Assembly: GCA_003167255.1 (NCBI GenBank)
Contig: PMTR01000194.1
Span: forward strand, 1-64,000
Direction: 5' to 3'
Source of the DNA: Bryobacterales bacterium
Lineage (GTDB): Bacteria > Acidobacteriota > Terriglobia > Bryobacterales > Bryobacteraceae
Length of the DNA stretch: 64,000 nt
The first letter of the stretch is position 1, and each line of letters opens with the position of its first letter. The notes below the pieces were generated by a model. The model was not told the DNA's origin and searched no databases. It was given only the letters and a program-made list of their open reading frames with translations. Made by a program: the position numbers and the translations under genes. This document shows, one piece after another, positions 18,224-26,034 of the stretch.

Positions 18224-18718
18224 CTACTTGTCAAAAGCCGCTGCCGCCTGGCTGAACGGCATCACTTCGCCGCCGTGCTCCCGGGCGAACTGCACAGCGT
18301 CGCTCCGTTGGGCAAAAGCTATGAGGCTTGGCGCGCAGCGGTCGTAATGCAGGCCGGCGGACTGCTTGTCGTCCTCAACAATTTCCTTTGTCCGCTCGCA
18401 CATGTTGACGTCGCTTGCCCTCACAACGTATGCGTTATCGGGCGAAAGCGCTTTCCCAGTGAGAAACGATGTCAGTTGCGTGATACTGATCGGTTTGCCC
18501 ATCTGCTGGTGTTGGGAAAGGGCGCACGCAGGACAGCAGAAGAGTCTCGAACGCCCGTCGATGAATGCCACCGTTCGGGAGTGAGCGTGAATTGGCCGGT
18601 TGCAGGCATAGCACTGATCGGCATCTGAGTGGGCAAAATTCTTCCACTCCGCGTACCCCAGAGCCAATACGGCAAGGAAGCAAGCCAACCCGGCGAACCA
18701 GACCCGTCGTTGCAGCAT
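18224..18718 (-). CDS. NosL-like Cys-rich membrane-anchored protein, probable copper chaperone
   Basis: A 164-residue protein with an N-terminal membrane anchor (about 5-22) and an extracytoplasmic domain. Possible metal ligands are abundant: C36-x2-C39, H44 and H46 (PIHAH), C61-C62-x2-C65 (FCCPACAL), M106-C107, H124, C128 and M153. The C-terminal half (LHYDRCAPSLIAFAQRSDAV, then FAREHGGEVMPF) matches the end of NosL-type copper chaperones, where an AF...A..F...HGG pattern is typical. The Cys pairs in the N-terminal half are unlike standard NosL lipoproteins. It is the first gene of the minus-strand side of the copper island, about 100 bp upstream of the AarF-like gene. Confidence 0.65.
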   Translation of the reverse strand: MLQRRVWFAGLACFLAVLALGYAEWKNFAHSDADQCYACNRPIHAHSRTVAFIDGRSRLFCCPACALSQHQQMGKPISITQLTSFLTGKALSPDNAYVVRASDVNMCERTKEIVEDDKQSAGLHYDRCAPSLIAFAQRSDAVQFAREHGGEVMPFSQAAAAFDK

Positions 18719-18780
18719 AGCGATCGCCCTTTTAGGATTCTACGCCATCTGTGCCGCCGGCGTGGCGTGGACCCCAATCG

Positions 18781-18861
18781 GAGCCGCGACCGTAAGGGAG
18801 CGTTTGCCGTCACGGCCTGTCACCTCGATCCTAAACTGACGCTCCCTAACGGTCGCGGCTC
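18781..18861. repeat. Paired dispersed repeat (GAGCCGCGACCGTnAGGGAGCG) in inverted orientation
   Basis: GAGCCGCGACCGTAAGGGAG starts at 18781 and its complement ending GGTCGCGGCTC closes at 18861, giving an 81-bp palindrome with 21 of 22 outer positions paired. The centre holds a further short stem (GCCGTCACGGC). The same 22-mer recurs singly at 24541, 35748 and, with a 5-bp insertion, at 31154, with a half copy at 24451. It sits between divergent genes. It behaves as a REP-like element of this genome. Confidence 0.8.
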
Positions 18862-18896
18862 TGCCTGCGCGCCGGCCGTGATAGGCTGTTGGGAAT

Positions 18897-19304
18897 ATGA
18901 AAGGCCAACTCAAAGCGTCCACTCCCGCCGAGTACCTGGCCCAACTCGACGAGCCGCGCCAAAGCGAAGTTGCCGCACTCGATGCGCTGATCCGCAAGGC
19001 CGCGCCGAAGCTCGCGCCATTCATCCACATCGGCATCCTGGCTTACGGCCCGTGGCATTACAAATACGCCAGTGGCCGCGAAGGCGACGGGTTCCGCATC
19101 GGCGTGGCGAGCAATCAGAATTATATTTCGCTATACGTTTGCGCGGAGGATGAAAAAGGTTCCGTGGCCGAACGGCACAAGGCCGCGCTGCCCAAAGCCA
19201 AGATCGGCCGCTCTTGTGTCCGCTTCAAACGGCTGAGCGATCTCGACCAGGCCGCGCTGGTGAAGTTGATCCGCGACGGGGCGCGGAATCCTGGGAAGGC
19301 GTAG
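18897..19304 (+). CDS. DUF1801 (YdhG-like) protein
   Basis: A 135-residue cytoplasmic protein of the DUF1801/YdhG family (iron-chaperone-like fold, function uncertain). The family features are the N-terminal helix AEYLAQLDEPRQSEVAALD, a central GPWHYKYASGREGDGFRIGV strand region, and the C-terminal KIGRSCVRFKRLSDLDQAAL segment where members bind or contact ligands. Start ATG has only a weak ribosome-binding site (TTGGGAAT). It stands alone just right of the palindromic repeat at 18781-18861, divergent from the NosL-like gene. Length is normal for the family. Confidence 0.75.
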   Translation: MKGQLKASTPAEYLAQLDEPRQSEVAALDALIRKAAPKLAPFIHIGILAYGPWHYKYASGREGDGFRIGVASNQNYISLYVCAEDEKGSVAERHKAALPKAKIGRSCVRFKRLSDLDQAALVKLIRDGARNPGKA

Positions 19305-19321
19305 CGCTACTGAGGCAGCGC

Positions 19322-19666
19322 TTATGCCGCAGGCGGGTTCATCAGCAGGCGCTTCTCGATTTCCCAGAGGCGGCGCTCCAGGATGTTCATCCGCTCTTTC
19401 ACGGTTGAAACGCTGTTGCCGGTATTGACCTCAAGTTCGCGGAATTGTATGCGTACCTGCTCTTGCCAGGGAAGAAAGGCCTTGAGCAACTCCGTCTGCA
19501 TGTCGCGCATCTGCTCGGAAAGACCGTCCATCCGGACGTCCAGTCTGGTGTCGAGGGCCGCCAGATCCTTCTTAACGGCCGCCACATCTTTCGCAACGGC
19601 CGCCACATCTTTCGCAACAACCGCCACATCCTTCTTCGTCGCGGGAGCGTTCTCGTTTTCAGCCAT
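19322..19666 (-). CDS. Coiled-coil protein with 7-residue repeats
   Basis: A 114-residue soluble protein, probably fully helical. Residues 12-45 consist of perfect heptads (KDVAVVA, KDVAAVA, KDVAAVK, KDLAALD), encoded by a 21-bp DNA repeat on the complementary strand. The rest is also heptad-rich (LEVNTGNSVSTVKERMNILE, RRLWEIEKRL), so it should form a multimeric coiled coil. No signal peptide. It lies 12 bp downstream of thrS on the same strand and may be co-transcribed. I do not recognise a family; an oligomerisation or scaffold role is the only thing the sequence suggests. Confidence 0.6.
   Translation of the reverse strand: MAENENAPATKKDVAVVAKDVAAVAKDVAAVKKDLAALDTRLDVRMDGLSEQMRDMQTELLKAFLPWQEQVRIQFRELEVNTGNSVSTVKERMNILERRLWEIEKRLLMNPPAA
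19574..19637. repeat. 21-bp tandem repeat (about 3 copies) inside the coiled-coil gene
   Basis: AACGGCCGCCACATCTTTCGC occurs at 19574-19594 and again identically at 19595-19615, followed by a diverged third copy to about 19637. The period is exactly seven codons, so copy-number change would add or remove whole heptads without breaking the frame. Confidence 0.85.
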
Positions 19667-19678
19667 GCTATCCCTATC

Positions 19679-21613
19679 TTACTCCGCCACGGCTCTCGAC
19701 TCAATCAGCGCGCGGATGCCGGACAGGAACTCTTCCAGCGTCTTGACGCCCTGGTCGCCGTGCTTGCGGTTGCGCACGGCCACCTGGTTGTTCTGCTGCT
19801 CGCGGTCGCCCACCACCAGCATGAACGGGATCTTCTGCAACTGCGCTTCGCGGATTTTGAAGTTCACTTTCTCACTGCGCTCGTCGATAGTGGCGCGGAT
19901 GCCGGCGGCGTCCAGTTGCTTCTGCAAGCCGCGCGCGTATTCGGTCTGGCGGTCGGTGATCGGCAGCACGATGGCTTGCACGGGGGCGAGCCATACCGGG
20001 AACGCTCCCGCGTACAACTCTATCAGGTAGGCGATCATGCGCTCCATGGTGCTGACAACGGCGCGGTGGATGATGACCGGACGGTGATCCTTCCCGTCCG
20101 CACCGACATATTTCAGCTCGAACTGGTTCGGAAGGTGAAAATCCACCTGGACAGTCGAATAGGTCTCTTCGTGCCCCATCACATCGGCAAGCTGGATATC
20201 CAGCTTGGGGCCATAAAAGGCGGCCTCGCCGCGCGCCTCCACATAGGGCAGTCCGAGCGAATCCATGGCCTCGCGGAGAACCTGTTCTCCCAATTCCCAC
20301 ATGGCGTCGTTATCGACGTACTTTTCCTTGTCGGCCTTGTCGCGCAGCGACAAGCGGTACCGGTATTGCGTGATGCCCAGGTCGCGGTAGGCCTGCTCGA
20401 CCAGCTTCATCACGCTGGAGAACTCTTCCTTGATCTGGTCCGGCGTGCAGAAGATGTGAGCATCGTTGAGCGTCATCGCGCGCACGCGGCTCAATCCGCT
20501 CAAGGCTCCCGAGCGCTCGTAGCGGTACATCGTGCCCATCTCGGCGATGCGCACCGGCAGGTCGCGGTAACTGCGCTGCTTCGACTCGAATATCAGAATA
20601 TGGTGCGGGCAGTTCATCGGACGCAAGACCATCTGCTCGGTTTCCAGGTCCATCGGCGGGAACATGCTGCTCTGATAATGGGCCCAATGGCCCGAGCGCT
20701 GGTACAGTTCGACCTTCGCCAGGTCGGGAGTGTATACGTGCTGGTATCCGCCCGCCCGTTCCCGCTCGAGAATGTACTCTTCCAGCAGCCGCCGCACCGT
20801 CGCGCCTTTTGGCAGCCATAGCGGTAGACCCGCACCCACGGCCTCATTCACCGTGAACAGTTCGAGTTCTTTTCCCAGCCGCCGATGATCCCGCCGCTTG
20901 GCTTCCTCCAGACGGTTGAGGTACTCTTCCAGGTCTTTCTGGCTAAAGAAGGCCGTGCCGTAGATTCGCTGCAACTGCTTGTTGTGCTCGTCGCCTTTCC
21001 AGTAGGCGCCGGCGATGGACAGTAGCTTGAAGGCTTTCAGCTTGGAGGTGTCGGGCACGTGCGGGCCGCGGCAGAAGTCGATGAAGTAAGGGCCGAGGGT
21101 GTACTCGCTGAAAACCTCGCCGGCGCGCTCGCTGATGAGCTCGCATTTCATCCAGGCGTCGCCGTATTTTTTGAGGCCGTCTTCCTTTTTGGTGTAGATA
21201 CGCTCGTAGGGGAGATTGCGCTTCTGAATCTCCCACATTTTCTTTTCGATCTTCTCGAGGTCCTCGGGCGTGAAGGGCGTGGCGCGGTCGAAATCGTAGT
21301 AAAAGCCGTTCTCGATGGGCGGCCCGATTCCCAGCTTGGTTTCGGGATACAGTTCGAGCACGGCGGCCGCCAGCAGGTGCGCAGTGGAATGGCGGTAGAC
21401 CTGGAGCGCCTCGGGATCTTTGTTGGTGAGGATCTGCAAAGCGGCGTCGGCTTCGATGGGACGCGTGAGATCGTACAACTCGCCGTTGAGGCGGGCGACG
21501 ATGGCGGCATCCGCGAGGCGCGTACCGATCGACCTGGCAATATCGATGGGACGAATACCCGCTTCCACCGACCGCTGGCTGCCGTCGGGCAGGGTAATTT
21601 CAATGTTGCTCAT
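19679..21613 (-). CDS. thrS: Threonyl-tRNA synthetase
   Basis: A 644-residue class II synthetase that charges tRNA-Thr. Domains run in the usual order. TGS is at 1-60 (ITLPDGSQRSVEAG). The editing domain is at 65-230 with HSTAHLLAAAV and the CRGPHVP zinc/editing motif. The catalytic core is at 240-530: motif 2 around RYERSGALSGLSRVR and the substrate-zinc Cys in MNCPHHILIF. The anticodon-binding domain is at 540-640. All catalytic motifs are intact and length is normal. The coiled-coil gene follows 12 bp downstream. The sigma-factor gene is divergent, its start about 55 bp away. Confidence 0.97.
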   Translation of the reverse strand: MSNIEITLPDGSQRSVEAGIRPIDIARSIGTRLADAAIVARLNGELYDLTRPIEADAALQILTNKDPEALQVYRHSTAHLLAAAVLELYPETKLGIGPPIENGFYYDFDRATPFTPEDLEKIEKKMWEIQKRNLPYERIYTKKEDGLKKYGDAWMKCELISERAGEVFSEYTLGPYFIDFCRGPHVPDTSKLKAFKLLSIAGAYWKGDEHNKQLQRIYGTAFFSQKDLEEYLNRLEEAKRRDHRRLGKELELFTVNEAVGAGLPLWLPKGATVRRLLEEYILERERAGGYQHVYTPDLAKVELYQRSGHWAHYQSSMFPPMDLETEQMVLRPMNCPHHILIFESKQRSYRDLPVRIAEMGTMYRYERSGALSGLSRVRAMTLNDAHIFCTPDQIKEEFSSVMKLVEQAYRDLGITQYRYRLSLRDKADKEKYVDNDAMWELGEQVLREAMDSLGLPYVEARGEAAFYGPKLDIQLADVMGHEETYSTVQVDFHLPNQFELKYVGADGKDHRPVIIHRAVVSTMERMIAYLIELYAGAFPVWLAPVQAIVLPITDRQTEYARGLQKQLDAAGIRATIDERSEKVNFKIREAQLQKIPFMLVVGDREQQNNQVAVRNRKHGDQGVKTLEEFLSGIRALIESRAVAE

Positions 21614-21667
21614 AGGGAAATTTCAGCGTAACACGTTGAGACAGCCGCTACGGAAGGGGCTTGCGAT

Positions 21668-22306
21668 ATGATGGTGACGGTGGCCATGCCCGTTTCAAGC
21701 CAAGCCGGAGTGGATGAATCGACTCTTGTGGCGCAGTCCCGCCAAGGCGATACCGTGGCGTTCGGGGAACTGGTGCGGCGGTACGAAGCCAAGATCTTCC
21801 GGCTGGCCCAGCACGTCACGCAAAATCGCGAGGACGCCGAAGACGTGCTGCAGGAAACCTTCATGAAGGCGTACGAGCACCTCGACCAGTTCCAGGGGAA
21901 TTCCAAATTCTATACCTGGATCGTGCGTATCGCGGTTAACCAGGCGCTGATGAAACTGCGCCGCCGCAAGACCGACAAATCGGTGTCGCTCGACGAGACC
22001 ATCGACACCGGCGAAGACACCATCGTGCGCGAGGTTGCGGCCTGGGATGAGGACCCGGAGCAGCGCTTCTCGCGGGAAGAACTCGGCGGGATTCTGGATA
22101 CGGCCGTGGAGAGTCTGGAACCGCCTTACCGTTCGGTATTCGTGCTGCGCGACATCGAAGAGTTGTCCACCGAAGAGACCGCGGATGCGCTGGGCCTCTC
22201 CATACCGGCGGTGAAGAGCAGGCTCCTGCGGGCCCGCTTGCAGTTGCGCGAGAAGTTGACCCGCTACTTCAAACGCAAGGGGGACGACGCCTTTGCTTAC
22301 ATGTAA
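21668..22306 (+). CDS. ECF-type RNA polymerase sigma factor (RpoE-like)
   Basis: A 212-residue sigma-70 family factor of the extracytoplasmic-function class. Region 2 spans about 30-100, with the core-binding and -10 recognition segment DAEDVLQETFMKAYEHL and FYTWIVRIAVNQALMKLRRR. Region 4 spans about 150-205, with EELSTEETADALGLSIPAVK forming the helix-turn-helix. It overlaps the following zinc-finger anti-sigma gene by 14 nt, the usual coupled arrangement, so its activity is probably held by that partner. The start is one of two adjacent ATGs; an internal ATG after MMVTVA is also possible. Confidence 0.9.
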   Translation: MMVTVAMPVSSQAGVDESTLVAQSRQGDTVAFGELVRRYEAKIFRLAQHVTQNREDAEDVLQETFMKAYEHLDQFQGNSKFYTWIVRIAVNQALMKLRRRKTDKSVSLDETIDTGEDTIVREVAAWDEDPEQRFSREELGGILDTAVESLEPPYRSVFVLRDIEELSTEETADALGLSIPAVKSRLLRARLQLREKLTRYFKRKGDDAFAYM

Positions 22307-22547
22307 AGACTTCCTGAAGGAACTGAGCGACTACCTGGACGAAACCGTCGACAAGGAAGTGCTGGCCAAGCTGGAGCGTCATATCACCGAGTGCCCGAAT
22401 TGCTGGGTGATCGCCGACACGACGCGGAAGACCATCCGGGTTTACAAAGGGATGGATCCGCACCCGTTGCCGAGCGATGTGGAATCGCGGCTGATGCGGG
22501 CGCTCGAAAAGAAGATCGCCGCCGGGAAGAGCGGGCAGACTACTTGA
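22293..22547 (+). CDS. Zinc-finger anti-sigma factor (zf-HC2), soluble
   Basis: An 84-residue protein whose N-terminal part is a zinc-binding anti-sigma domain: C4 (LTCKDFLKEL), then H30-x3-C34-x2-C37 in LERHITECPNC. There is no membrane helix, so unlike many RseA-like partners it should be cytoplasmic and may respond to redox or metal directly through the Cys/His site. The start is TTG at 22293, with AAGGGGG 9 nt upstream; using it gives the conserved first Cys. The gene overlaps the sigma gene end by 14 nt and runs 8 bp into the 3' end of the convergent TIGR03437 gene. Confidence 0.82.
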   Translation: MLTCKDFLKELSDYLDETVDKEVLAKLERHITECPNCWVIADTTRKTIRVYKGMDPHPLPSDVESRLMRALEKKIAAGKSGQTT

Positions 22548-24342
22548 CGGCCATCGTGACCTTGGCCTGAGTAGTCACCGCTGTGCCACCGGTTCCCAGC
22601 GTCACCACCACCAAGGCATTTCCAGCACTGACGCCCGAGGGCACCGGCACGTTCACTTGCATGAGGCCGGGCACGGACCCGAGAGGCGCCTGGGCAACCG
22701 CGCCGGGCGCCGGCAGTCCGCCGATGGTGACGGCCACCGCCAGTTTAGGCGAAATATTCCCGCTGATGAGGTTGAGTACGGTGGCGGCGGCATTGCAATG
22801 GCTGGCTGGCGTGGATCCGCTCGCCGGGATATCGACGCAATTGGTCAGGCCGTAGCCCGTCAGGTAGAGCACGGCAATGGTGGTGCCTTTGATGGCTGGG
22901 TTGGTGGTGCTGTTGATGGAGTAATCGCCGGTCGCCGGGTTGAAATTCAGGATGGCGCCCTGGCCGGTTCCCGAGGCATCCATGGTGAACAGGCCGGGAT
23001 TGGCATCCACCACGTTGACCTTGGTCGGACTGGCCACCGCGATCGAGTTGTAGGTGACGGCCAGGTTCACCTGGCTGCCGCTCTTGGCCGCGACGGTGAA
23101 GGGCACGATGCAACTGATCTCGTCGACGCTGCTGTAGAGCAGGGGCGCGGCGACACCATCGATGGTGACGGACGTCTGGGTTGTGCCGCTGGCCGGCAGG
23201 ATGGTCGAAAGCGGGTCCTCGACCGTTAAGGGGACAAGGTTGGAAGGCCCCAGACCCAACCCATAAACTGTGACGATCTCACCCGGAGCGACGTTGCCCG
23301 CCACATAACTGGCGGCATCGGTGACGGCCATTACCTGGGGACCCGGCAGATAGACTTTGAATGTGGAAGACGCCGTGGTGGCGGAGGCCGCAGCCGCCGT
23401 GGGAGTGGTGATGGTGAGGGGCAAGTTGCCGGCGGCGGTCATCTGAGTGGCCGGAATGGTGACCAGCATGGCAGTCGAGCTAAGTACATTGGGCGCCGGC
23501 AGCTTGACCGCTCCGATGGCAGCGGTGGAGGTGCTAAAGAAATTCGACCCGCTGACCGTAACCACCATGTTCGGCGAATTGATCAGGGCGCCGGGTGGCC
23601 ACAGGCCGGTTACGACGGGCGTCCCCGCGTTGACGCTCAAAGTGACCGCCACGGTGACGGCGGCGATGGCCGTATTGGCCGGCGTGAATTTGATGGTTCC
23701 CGAGTAACTACCTGGGGAGAGTCCCGTCGGGTTCACGTTCACGTCGATCGTCGAGGGAATCCCCACAATCGAAATGCTGCCGCTGTACTGCGCCGAGAGC
23801 CACGTGCCTCCCGAGACCGCGATAGCGACCGATATGGCCGCCCCCGTGCTAGTGAGCACCAGGGGCTGAGCAGCCGGAAAGTTTGCCTGATCGGTGGCGT
23901 ACATAAATGCCAAGGTGGTGGTGTTGGGCACCAGCGTCGGCGGCGGGTCGCTCACTTCCAGGGTGACGATGTAGGTCTGCGTGGTTGTGTTGGCCTGCGG
24001 CGCATTCACCGTGATGGTGGCTTGCTGCGCCCCCGATGGCAGGGACGTGGGGTTGACATAAACCTTGATACTCGCCGGAGTCGTACCGGAATAGGCCGAC
24101 AGGCTCACCCAGGGCGACGCGATCTGCGGAATCGTGAAGGTGAGCGCGGTTCCGGTGCTCTTGATCTGCAGGGTTTGCGCGGCGGGCAAAGCGTTGCCTA
24201 TGGTGTACTTGAAGTCGATGGCCGCGGGAGAAAAAGCAAGATCCGGAGTGGTTGCGTATGCCAGATTCACGCCCTGGAAAAGCAGGATTGCCGGCAGTGC
24301 GAGTTGGCGGAGACGCACCGCCCGACTGGTATTACCGTTCAT
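22540..24342 (-). CDS. Exported BACON/IPT-like protein with TIGR03437 C-terminal domain
   Basis: A 600-residue secreted protein. Signal peptide: MNGNTSRAVRLRQLALPAIL to about AYA. Two BACON-like beta domains follow (DLAFSPAAIDFKYTIGNALP; TTLAFMYATDQANFPAAQPL), each with the SW/TWLS aromatic motif (SPWVSLSAYSG; GGTWLSAQYSG). Then come an IPT/TIG-like domain (VVTGLWPPGALINSPNMVVT) and a TIGR03437 C-terminal domain (about 365-600; ASYVAGNVAPGEIVTVYGLG). These modules are adhesion-like and found on acidobacterial surface proteins; no catalytic domain is visible. The frame is open to 24513, but those 57 residues are Arg/Pro-rich and encoded by a structured leader, so I place the start at ATG 24342. 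Confidence 0.82.
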   Translation of the reverse strand: MNGNTSRAVRLRQLALPAILLFQGVNLAYATTPDLAFSPAAIDFKYTIGNALPAAQTLQIKSTGTALTFTIPQIASPWVSLSAYSGTTPASIKVYVNPTSLPSGAQQATITVNAPQANTTTQTYIVTLEVSDPPPTLVPNTTTLAFMYATDQANFPAAQPLVLTSTGAAISVAIAVSGGTWLSAQYSGSISIVGIPSTIDVNVNPTGLSPGSYSGTIKFTPANTAIAAVTVAVTLSVNAGTPVVTGLWPPGALINSPNMVVTVSGSNFFSTSTAAIGAVKLPAPNVLSSTAMLVTIPATQMTAAGNLPLTITTPTAAAASATTASSTFKVYLPGPQVMAVTDAASYVAGNVAPGEIVTVYGLGLGPSNLVPLTVEDPLSTILPASGTTQTSVTIDGVAAPLLYSSVDEISCIVPFTVAAKSGSQVNLAVTYNSIAVASPTKVNVVDANPGLFTMDASGTGQGAILNFNPATGDYSINSTTNPAIKGTTIAVLYLTGYGLTNCVDIPASGSTPASHCNAAATVLNLISGNISPKLAVAVTIGGLPAPGAVAQAPLGSVPGLMQVNVPVPSGVSAGNALVVVTLGTGGTAVTTQAKVTMAVK

Positions 24343-24430
24343 TGGTTTCACCAGCCTGTACCGCAACGGCACAGGCGCCTTCAGATATCCATATCGGCGG
24401 GTTCGACGGGGGCTATAGCCCCTTTCGGGA
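24343..24430 (-). ncRNA. Structured 5' leader with mutually exclusive hairpins; candidate cis-regulatory RNA
   Basis: Read in the minus-strand (transcript) sense. CCCGAAAGGG (24429-24420) overlaps GGGGCTATAGCCCC (24422-24409), so the shared G-run can pair either with the upstream CCC through a GAAA loop or with the downstream GCCCC, but not both. After a GATATGGATATC near-palindrome comes a strong 10-bp hairpin, GCCTGTGCCG-TTG-CGGTACAGGC (24376-24354), which ends 11 nt before the ATG. Alternative pairing next to the start is what switches look like. It does not match the c-di-GMP, TPP, cobalamin or SAM riboswitch consensus I know. Confidence 0.45.
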
Positions 24431-24450
24431 AAACCGGCCCAGGTTGGGGT

Positions 24451-24562
24451 CGGTCGCGGCTCTGATTGGTTGGCGGCGAGCGGGGTGATGCCATGAGCGT
24501 GTTCGAGTCTCACGAACTCTAATTAAACGTCCGCGGCAAACGCTCCCTGACGGTCGCGGCTC
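24451..24562. repeat. REP-like element: one full copy and one half copy
   Basis: CGCTCCCTGACGGTCGCGGC begins a full 22-bp copy at 24541-24562, and a half copy (GGTCGCGGCTCTGATTGG) lies at 24452-24469. Both are followed by the same TnGGATTGG/TGATTGG tail, so the repeat unit probably extends beyond the 22-mer. They sit between the divergent TIGR03437 and sugar-transferase genes. The stretch also holds the putative promoter region of both genes; no confident -35/-10 pair could be chosen. Confidence 0.7.
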
Positions 24563-24594
24563 GGATTGGGTTCACCATGCTATGCTGAACTCGG

Positions 24595-26010
24595 ATGTTC
24601 TCTCGCCAACGTAAAGCCCGTGTTTTGTTTGGGCTATCGGATCTCATCCTGACCACGGCGGCATTTGAGGCGGCGTACCTGACGCGCGCCCGGCTGCCAC
24701 TCGAACATCCATTCTCCCTGAGTATCGAACAGAAAGCGCTCGTGCTCGGCTTCTCTTTGGTGGCATGGGTTGCCATCGGGCTGTGGCTGGAGGTGTACGA
24801 AAAGCTCGATTCCGGACATCCGCGCATCATCCTGCGGGATTCCTTCCGGCAATGCCTTTACGGCGCGGTCTGCCTGGTGGTCTTCGAGTATGTCTTGCGC
24901 ATGGAACTCAGCCGCCCGTTCCTGATGCTGTTTTTGGCGTATGCCTGGGTGCTGCTGCTGCTCTTCCGGCTGACGGCGGGACGGGTGGTGGGAGTCATCC
25001 GGCGGGAGTTCGCGGCGCCACACTACGTCATGGTAGTGGGAACGGGCGAGCGGGCGCTGCGGATCGGACGGCTGCTCGAGGAATCGGCCGTGTATGGCAT
25101 ACGGCTGCGCGGGTTTTTGAACGAACAGACGGGCGCGGCGCCGGGAGAGATCGCCCTGGGCGCGGTGCATCCGGTGCGGCCGATTTGGGAGTTGCCGTCG
25201 ATTCTGCGGCAGCACGTGGTGGATGAAGTGGTCTTCGCGGTGGGAAGCGAAAGCCTGGCCGATCTGGAAGAGATCTTTTTGTTGTGCGATGAAGAGGGAG
25301 TGCGCACGCGCGTGGCGGTGGATTTTTTCCCGCACGTCAACAGCACGGTTTCGCTCGACCGGTTCGGAACCATTCCGCTGCTGACGTTTTCGGCGGCGCC
25401 CTACGATGAAATCCGGCTGCTGGTAAAGCGCTCCACGGACGTGGTGATCGCGGCGGCGGGCCTGGTGGTGCTGGCGCCGGTGATGGCGGCGATTGTGCTG
25501 GTGATCCGGCTGACGTCGCCGGGGCCCGCGATCTTCCGGCAGGTGCGGTGCGGGCTGAACGGGCGGCGGTTCCTGTTCTACAAGTTCCGCTCCATGGTGG
25601 AAAACGCGGAGGATCTGAAGCTGGGCCTGGCGCACCTGAACACGCGCGACGAGATCGTGTTCAAGATTCCACACGATCCGCGGCTGACGGCGCTGGGGCG
25701 GTACCTGCGCAAGTTCTCGATCGACGAATGGCCGCAGTTGTGGAACGTGCTGCGGGGCGATATGTCGCTGGTGGGTCCGCGGCCGGCCGTGCAGAGCGAG
25801 GTGGATCAATATCAGCGATGGCAGCGGCGGCGGCTGCGGATGCGTCCGGGCCTGACCTGCCTGTGGGCGATTTCCGGGCGCGACCAGGTGGATTTCGAGA
25901 CCTGGATGAAGATGGATATGCAATACATCGACAACTGGTCCCTGGCGCTCGATTGGAAGATCCTGCTGCGCACCATCCCGCGCGTGCTGACGGGCCACGG
26001 AGCGAACTGA
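24595..26010 (+). CDS. Polyprenyl-phosphate sugar-1-phosphate transferase (WcaJ/EPS type)
   Basis: A 471-residue inner-membrane enzyme that starts exopolysaccharide repeat units by moving a hexose-1-phosphate from a nucleotide sugar to undecaprenyl phosphate. N-terminal membrane helices (about 10-120) are followed by a CoA-binding-like domain (VMVVGTGERALRIGRLLEES, about 145-250). The C-terminal catalytic domain has a further helix (STDVVIAAAGLVVLAPVM), the KFRSM motif, and DEWPQLWNVLRGDMSLVGPR. Length and order fit the TIGR03025 class. No other polysaccharide genes are adjacent, which is unusual. A degraded copy of its 3' end lies at 38265-38376. The sensor gene begins 24 bp downstream. Confidence 0.88.
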   Translation: MFSRQRKARVLFGLSDLILTTAAFEAAYLTRARLPLEHPFSLSIEQKALVLGFSLVAWVAIGLWLEVYEKLDSGHPRIILRDSFRQCLYGAVCLVVFEYVLRMELSRPFLMLFLAYAWVLLLLFRLTAGRVVGVIRREFAAPHYVMVVGTGERALRIGRLLEESAVYGIRLRGFLNEQTGAAPGEIALGAVHPVRPIWELPSILRQHVVDEVVFAVGSESLADLEEIFLLCDEEGVRTRVAVDFFPHVNSTVSLDRFGTIPLLTFSAAPYDEIRLLVKRSTDVVIAAAGLVVLAPVMAAIVLVIRLTSPGPAIFRQVRCGLNGRRFLFYKFRSMVENAEDLKLGLAHLNTRDEIVFKIPHDPRLTALGRYLRKFSIDEWPQLWNVLRGDMSLVGPRPAVQSEVDQYQRWQRRRLRMRPGLTCLWAISGRDQVDFETWMKMDMQYIDNWSLALDWKILLRTIPRVLTGHGAN

Positions 26011-26034
26011 AATAGGTATTAGAATAGATCGGCA

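Noticed and set aside
19574-19637. Possible CRISPR-like repeat array
   Set aside because: 21-bp direct repeats with no spacers, inside a coding frame with a 7-residue period.
24343-24430. c-di-GMP, TPP, cobalamin or SAM riboswitch before the TIGR03437 gene
   Set aside because: The conserved core sequences of these classes are not present; only the general switch-like pairing remains.
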